Source: Candidatus Cloacimonadota bacterium
Lineage (GTDB): Bacteria; Cloacimonadota; Cloacimonadia; Cloacimonadales; TCS61
Direction: 5' to 3'
Length of the DNA: 9,470 nucleotides
NCBI GenBank assembly: GCA_030667725.1
Contig: DAOUVH010000025.1
Coordinates: 1 to 9,470, forward strand
Shown: piece by piece, positions 6,353-9,470 of the stretch
Layout: each line of letters begins with the position of its first letter
Position numbering within the stretch: position 1 is the stretch's first letter
The notes under the pieces: generated by a model
Told to the model about the DNA's origin: nothing
What the model saw: the letters and a program-made list of their open reading frames with translations, nothing else
Databases searched by the model: none
Program-made: the position numbers and the translations under genes

Positions 6353-7714
6353 ATGTGCGGAATTATTGGTATTTTTGGAAGTGAGAATGCAGCCAATATG
6401 GCAACTTTAGGGCTTTTTGCTGAGCAACATCGAGGTCAGGAAAGCTGCGGAATGGCTGTGAATAACGGAACAACCATCAAGCTTCGAAAAAAAATGGGAT
6501 TGGTAAAGGATGTTTTCACCCCTGAGAAGATCAAAAATCTGGAAGGCAATATTGCTATCGGTCATGTTCGTTATCCTACTCGCGGAACTTCTGCAGTTTA
6601 CAATTCCCAACCTCATATTGTCGAAACTCTTTCAGGTCCATCTTATGCATTATCAAGCAATGGCGACATCATCAACTACCGTGAGATCAGGAGCTGGCTA
6701 GAAGCGAAAGGTGTTTATTTTGCCAGCGGAAATGATGGAGAACTAATCCTTAAATATGTTGTTTATCATGTTGAACGTGAAAACTATACTGTTACCAATG
6801 CAATAATAGAATTGATGAAAAATGTAAAAGGTGCTTTTTCTACTGTGCTTGCAACAAAAAAGGAAATGTATCTTTTCCGAGATGCTTATGGATTACGACC
6901 CATGAGTTATGGTAAAACAAAAGATGGTGCTGTTGTAGTTGCATCAGAAAGTTGCGCATTGGATATTTTATATATGGATTGGATAAAAGAGGTCAATCCG
7001 GCAGAAATAATTGTTGTTAATAATGATGGGATAACTAATCTAGCGAATAATCCTAATGACTTCCGTGTTACAAAGACCGATAAACACTGCATCTTTGAGC
7101 ATATCTACTTCTCTCGACCTGATAGCGTGATATTTGAAGAAAATGTATATGAAGTAAGAGAAAAGATCGGAGCAATAATTGCTGAGGATGATGATATTGA
7201 TCCTGATGTAGTTGTACCGGTTCCCGATTCTTCGAACTTTATTGCACTTGGTTATGCAAAATATAAGAACAAGCCTTATGAAATGGGTTTGATCCGAAAT
7301 CATTATGTAGGAAGAACTTTCATTAAACCGGAACAGACAATTCGAGATGAAAGTGTTTATCAGAAATTCAATCCACTGCCAAACTTCTTCAAAGGTAAAG
7401 TTGTAACACTTATTGATGATTCCATTGTACGGGGAACTACACTTCGCAAAATAACTAAACTTGTCCGTAAAGCAGGCGCAAAAGAGATCCACCTTCGTAT
7501 TGGTTCGCCAGCAGTAAAGAATTCATGTTATTATGGCATCGATACTCCAACGAGGGAAGAATTGATTGCTAATAGTAAATCTGTAGATGAAATCAGGAAA
7601 TATATCGGTGCAGATTCTCTAAAATATCTTTCTATTGAACAATTGGAAGAAGCTGTAAAAAAACCTGAAAGTTATTGTTACGCATGCTTTAATGGGAGTT
7701 ATCCGGTAAAATGA
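6353..7714 (+). CDS. purF: PurF, amidophosphoribosyltransferase
   Basis: The product is 453 aa. PurF makes 5-phosphoribosylamine from PRPP and glutamine, the committed step of purine synthesis, in the cytoplasm. Met1 is followed directly by Cys2, the N-terminal nucleophile of the glutaminase domain, so there is no long propeptide. The glutaminase domain (about 2-235) has GHVRYPTRGTS (70-80) and the oxyanion pair N103-G104 in 'SSNGDIIN'. It also has 'RDAYGLRP' (176-183). The phosphoribosyltransferase domain has 'RNHYVGRTFI' (315-324) and the PRPP loop LIDDSIVRGTT (353-363). Four cysteines, C246, C392, C442 and C445, sit where the [4Fe-4S] ligands of Bacillus-type PurF lie, so this is likely the oxygen-sensitive iron-sulfur form. 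The usual 'HNGN' around the oxyanion residues is 'SNGD' here. GGAG at 6343-6346 precedes the ATG. The stop overlaps the next start (ATGA at 7711-7714). Confidence 0.97.
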   Translation: MCGIIGIFGSENAANMATLGLFAEQHRGQESCGMAVNNGTTIKLRKKMGLVKDVFTPEKIKNLEGNIAIGHVRYPTRGTSAVYNSQPHIVETLSGPSYALSSNGDIINYREIRSWLEAKGVYFASGNDGELILKYVVYHVERENYTVTNAIIELMKNVKGAFSTVLATKKEMYLFRDAYGLRPMSYGKTKDGAVVVASESCALDILYMDWIKEVNPAEIIVVNNDGITNLANNPNDFRVTKTDKHCIFEHIYFSRPDSVIFEENVYEVREKIGAIIAEDDDIDPDVVVPVPDSSNFIALGYAKYKNKPYEMGLIRNHYVGRTFIKPEQTIRDESVYQKFNPLPNFFKGKVVTLIDDSIVRGTTLRKITKLVRKAGAKEIHLRIGSPAVKNSCYYGIDTPTREELIANSKSVDEIRKYIGADSLKYLSIEQLEEAVKKPESYCYACFNGSYPVK

Positions 7715-8184
7715 AAAATAAATTAAAAACATTAAAAGAAATCACAAACATTATTAAGGAACTCAAGAACCAGAATAAGAAGATTGTTTTTACCAATGGC
7801 TGTTTCGATATACTCCATTCAGGTCATGTTCAATACTTGGCTGAAGCTAAAGAATTAGGAGACATTCTTATCCTCGGTTTAAATAGTGATTCCTCTGTAA
7901 AGAGACTAAAAGGAAATGACCGTCCGATCAATAATGAAATAGAACGAGCAACAGTTTTATCTGCACTTTGCACGGTTTCCTATATTGTTATATTTGAGGA
8001 AGATACGCCATACATGTTAATCAATCACATTAAACCTAATATTCTTGTAAAGGGTGGTGATTGGAAACCTGAAGAAATAGTCGGTTCCGATATTGTCAGC
8101 TCATATAATGGAGTGGTTAAAAGTCTCTCATATGTTGAGGGGAAATCTACTACTGATATAATAAATAAAATGAAAGAGAAATAA
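7711..8184 (+). CDS. rfaE2: D-glycero-beta-D-manno-heptose 1-phosphate adenylyltransferase (HldE C-domain type, RfaE2)
   Basis: The product is 157 aa, a stand-alone nucleotidyltransferase domain equivalent to the C-terminal half of bifunctional HldE. It joins heptose 1-phosphate to AMP from ATP on the way to ADP-heptose for the LPS core. The cytidylyltransferase-fold signature TNGCFDILHSGH is at residues 28-39, with HxGH at 36-39. 'LILGLNSDSSVKRLKG' (53-68), 'NILVKGGDW' (110-118) and the C-terminal 'GKSTTDII' (144-151) follow. The KGGDW block favours RfaE2 over glycerol-3-phosphate cytidylyltransferase relatives. The kinase half is not in this window and must be a separate gene if the pathway is complete. 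The start overlaps purF by 4 bp; the next gene begins after a 3-base gap. It points to an LPS-bearing Gram-negative cell. Confidence 0.92.
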   Translation: MKNKLKTLKEITNIIKELKNQNKKIVFTNGCFDILHSGHVQYLAEAKELGDILILGLNSDSSVKRLKGNDRPINNEIERATVLSALCTVSYIVIFEEDTPYMLINHIKPNILVKGGDWKPEEIVGSDIVSSYNGVVKSLSYVEGKSTTDIINKMKEK

Positions 8185-8187
8185 GAA

Positions 8188-8598
8188 ATGGACAATCATG
8201 AAGATATTGCAATTGTTAGAAAAATAGAAGAAAATATTGTTCAAGTAGAAATAGAAAGAACAGGTTCCTGTGAGGGATGTGCAGTAAGTGGAATATGTAA
8301 TTCCAATAATAAGATCATCCTTCATAAAATAAAAACTGATCTGAAGTTAAAGATCGGTGATAAAGTTCAAGTTAATATTGCACCTTCATTACGTGTATTT
8401 TCTTCTTTCGTTGTATTTATTATTCCCATAATTACAATGTTATCATTTTATTTGATTAGTAAATATTTATTCAAACTAAATGAAGACTTATCAATTGTAT
8501 TTTCTTTGTTAGGTCTTTTGTTAAGTGGTTTATTCATATACTTTATCGATAAAAAATTCGCAAATAAATTAAGTTTTAAGGTCACTAAAAAGCTTTAG
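8188..8598 (+). CDS. RseC/MucC-family membrane protein (SoxR-reducing system type)
   Basis: The product is 136 aa. In E. coli RseC is an inner-membrane protein linked to the Rsx/Rnf electron-transfer complex that keeps SoxR reduced, and to sigma-E control; its role here is not known. The N-terminal part (1-68) is cytosolic in the family and has a cysteine cluster, C28, C31 and C37, in 'GSCEGCAVSGIC', the hallmark of the family. Two hydrophobic segments follow at about 70-91 and 102-120, separated by a short charged turn, and the C-terminus is lysine-rich. No rnf/rsx genes or soxR are visible nearby. It lies 3 bases after the heptose gene with only a weak ribosome site, so it probably depends on coupling. 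It could be a general Rnf accessory factor rather than a SoxR regulator. Confidence 0.85.
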   Translation: MDNHEDIAIVRKIEENIVQVEIERTGSCEGCAVSGICNSNNKIILHKIKTDLKLKIGDKVQVNIAPSLRVFSSFVVFIIPIITMLSFYLISKYLFKLNEDLSIVFSLLGLLLSGLFIYFIDKKFANKLSFKVTKKL

Positions 8599-8617
8599 TA
8601 TATTAAAGAGGTAAATA

Positions 8618-8974
8618 ATGAAAATTCATTTACATGAAATGGTTTTTTATGGATATCATGGTGTTCATCCAGAAGAGAGAAAGCTGGGGCAAAGATTTAA
8701 AGTAAATTTTTCTTATGAAACGGAACATGTTCATGATAAAGAGATTAAACACCTTGAGGATACGGTTGATTATACTAAAGTGTATGCAATTATCAAACAC
8801 ACTTTGGAAGAACGAGAATTCTATCTCTTAGAAGTTTGCGCAAATACAATTCTAGATTCTATCTTAGAATCATTCCCATCAATCATTTATGCAAATGTAA
8901 AGATCAAGAAGCCTTCTGTTCCTATAAATGGTTCACTTGAATCAGTAGAAGTGGAAATGGAAAGAGATCGATAA
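8618..8974 (+). CDS. folB: Dihydroneopterin aldolase FolB
   Basis: The product is 118 aa, the usual size of this homo-oligomeric cytoplasmic enzyme. It cleaves 7,8-dihydroneopterin to 6-hydroxymethyl-7,8-dihydropterin and glycolaldehyde in folate synthesis. The 'FYGYHGVHPEERKLGQRF' block (10-27) carries Glu20, matching the catalytic glutamate. 'DTVDYTKVY' (48-56) follows. 'LLEVCANTI' (70-78) carries Glu72, matching the pterin-anchoring glutamate. Lys98 in 'KIKKPSVPI' matches the catalytic lysine. AGAGG at 8607-8611 precedes the start. Its product is the substrate of FolK encoded immediately downstream, 9 bases away. Confidence 0.96.
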   Translation: MKIHLHEMVFYGYHGVHPEERKLGQRFKVNFSYETEHVHDKEIKHLEDTVDYTKVYAIIKHTLEEREFYLLEVCANTILDSILESFPSIIYANVKIKKPSVPINGSLESVEVEMERDR

Positions 8975-8983
8975 AGGAAATTA

Positions 8984-9439
8984 ATGAACTGTTATCTAGG
9001 TCTGGGCTCAAATCTTGGTGATAAACAAAACTACATCACAGAAGCGATCAATCTTATATCTCGATTGAAGGATGTTGAGATAAAGAGAACAAGTTCAGTG
9101 ATTGAGACTACACCATTTGGGAAAACTGACCAGCCCGATTTTCTAAACTGTGTTATCGAACTCGAAACAACCTTAATACCGGAAGATCTCTTGAAAAAGT
9201 GCTCATACATAGAAAATCAACTGGGTCGCACCAGAATTGAGAAATGGGGAGCTAGAACCATAGATATTGATTTATTATTCTTTGGAGATACGATCATGAA
9301 TACTGACGCACTGGTTCTTCCCCATCCGGAATTACATAAACGTGAATTTGTATTAACGTCATTAAACGAATTATGCCCGGATCTAGTTCATCCAATATTT
9401 AATAAAAAAATTAAAAATATATTTATGGAGCTTAAATGA
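8984..9439 (+). CDS. folK: HPPK, 2-amino-4-hydroxy-6-hydroxymethyldihydropteridine pyrophosphokinase FolK
   Basis: The product is 151 aa, typical of a stand-alone HPPK. It transfers pyrophosphate from ATP to the hydroxymethyl-dihydropterin made by FolB, giving the substrate for dihydropteroate synthase. The N-terminal 'YLGLGSNLGDK' (4-14), 'SSVIETTPFG' (37-46) and 'DQPDFLNCVIEL' (49-60) are family blocks. The signature around 'KWGARTIDIDLLFFG' (87-101) provides Asp94 and Asp96, matching the magnesium ligands. 'LPHPELHKREFVL' (112-124) matches the conserved C-terminal block. AAGGA at 8974-8978 precedes the start. The stop overlaps the next start as ATGA at 9436-9439. folP is not visible in this window. 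Confidence 0.96.
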   Translation: MNCYLGLGSNLGDKQNYITEAINLISRLKDVEIKRTSSVIETTPFGKTDQPDFLNCVIELETTLIPEDLLKKCSYIENQLGRTRIEKWGARTIDIDLLFFGDTIMNTDALVLPHPELHKREFVLTSLNELCPDLVHPIFNKKIKNIFMELK

Positions 9440-9470
9440 AAAAAACTGCTGCAATAATCCTTGCTGCCGG
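9436..9470 (+). CDS. Start of a nucleotidyltransferase-like gene, cut by window end
   Basis: Only the first 11 complete codons plus a partial one are present: Met-Lys-Lys-Thr-Ala-Ala-Ile-Ile-Leu-Ala-Ala, then GG of a probable glycine. The hydrophobic strand followed by L-A-A-(G) is the beginning of the NTP-binding loop of GT-A type nucleotidyltransferases (GlmU, IspD, KdsB, MobA and sugar-phosphate nucleotidyltransferases). Which one cannot be told from this much. The ATG overlaps the folK stop by 4 bp, so it belongs to the same operon. Confidence 0.7.
   Translation, partial: MKKTAAIILAA

Noticed and set aside
7040..7492. 150-codon open frame on the minus strand inside purF
   Set aside because: It is antisense to strongly conserved PurF sequence, has a low-complexity Phe/Ile/Tyr-rich translation and no recognisable motif; it is a shadow frame.

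Overview
This is a 9.5 kb piece of an AT-rich bacterial chromosome made mostly of housekeeping genes. The organism looks Gram-negative. It has an ADP-heptose (LPS inner core) adenylyltransferase, a RseC-like membrane protein and a lipoprotein with an outer-membrane-type +2 residue. The first gene is a parallel beta-helix protein with glycine-rich coils and a C-terminal 'CIDAGDP...DMGAF' ending. I associate that ending with the FCB group, including Cloacimonadota and similar candidate phyla. The phylum is a guess from style, not a demonstrated assignment.

Layout. Bases 1-128 hold a G+C-rich stretch with two hairpins that is compositionally unlike the rest of the window. Next come a beta-helix lipoprotein gene (150-1343, +) and a hairpin terminator (1436-1461). 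Reading toward this terminator on the minus strand is the pair tldD (4215-2830) and tldE/pmbA (2811-1480), encoding the two subunits of the TldD/TldE metalloprotease. In the sequence as given, tldE carries one in-frame TAA at codon 15. The tldD-tldE junction holds a run of 12 G on the coding strand. A 187-bp divergent intergenic region (4216-4402) separates tldD from a tightly packed plus-strand gene train: der, plsY, purF, hldC-like (rfaE2), rseC-like, folB, folK and the start of a nucleotidyltransferase gene cut by the window end.

The plus-strand train is probably one operon. Gaps are at most 19 bp and three junctions are 4-bp ATGA stop/start overlaps. It mixes ribosome assembly (Der), phospholipid synthesis (PlsY), purine synthesis (PurF), LPS heptose activation, redox/membrane function (RseC) and folate synthesis (FolB, FolK). 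The products do not form one pathway; the common theme is growth-related biosynthesis.

I did not find a previously undescribed system. The items most worth checking are the nonsense codon in tldE, the 12-base homopolymer beside it, and the G+C-rich hairpin element at the left edge.
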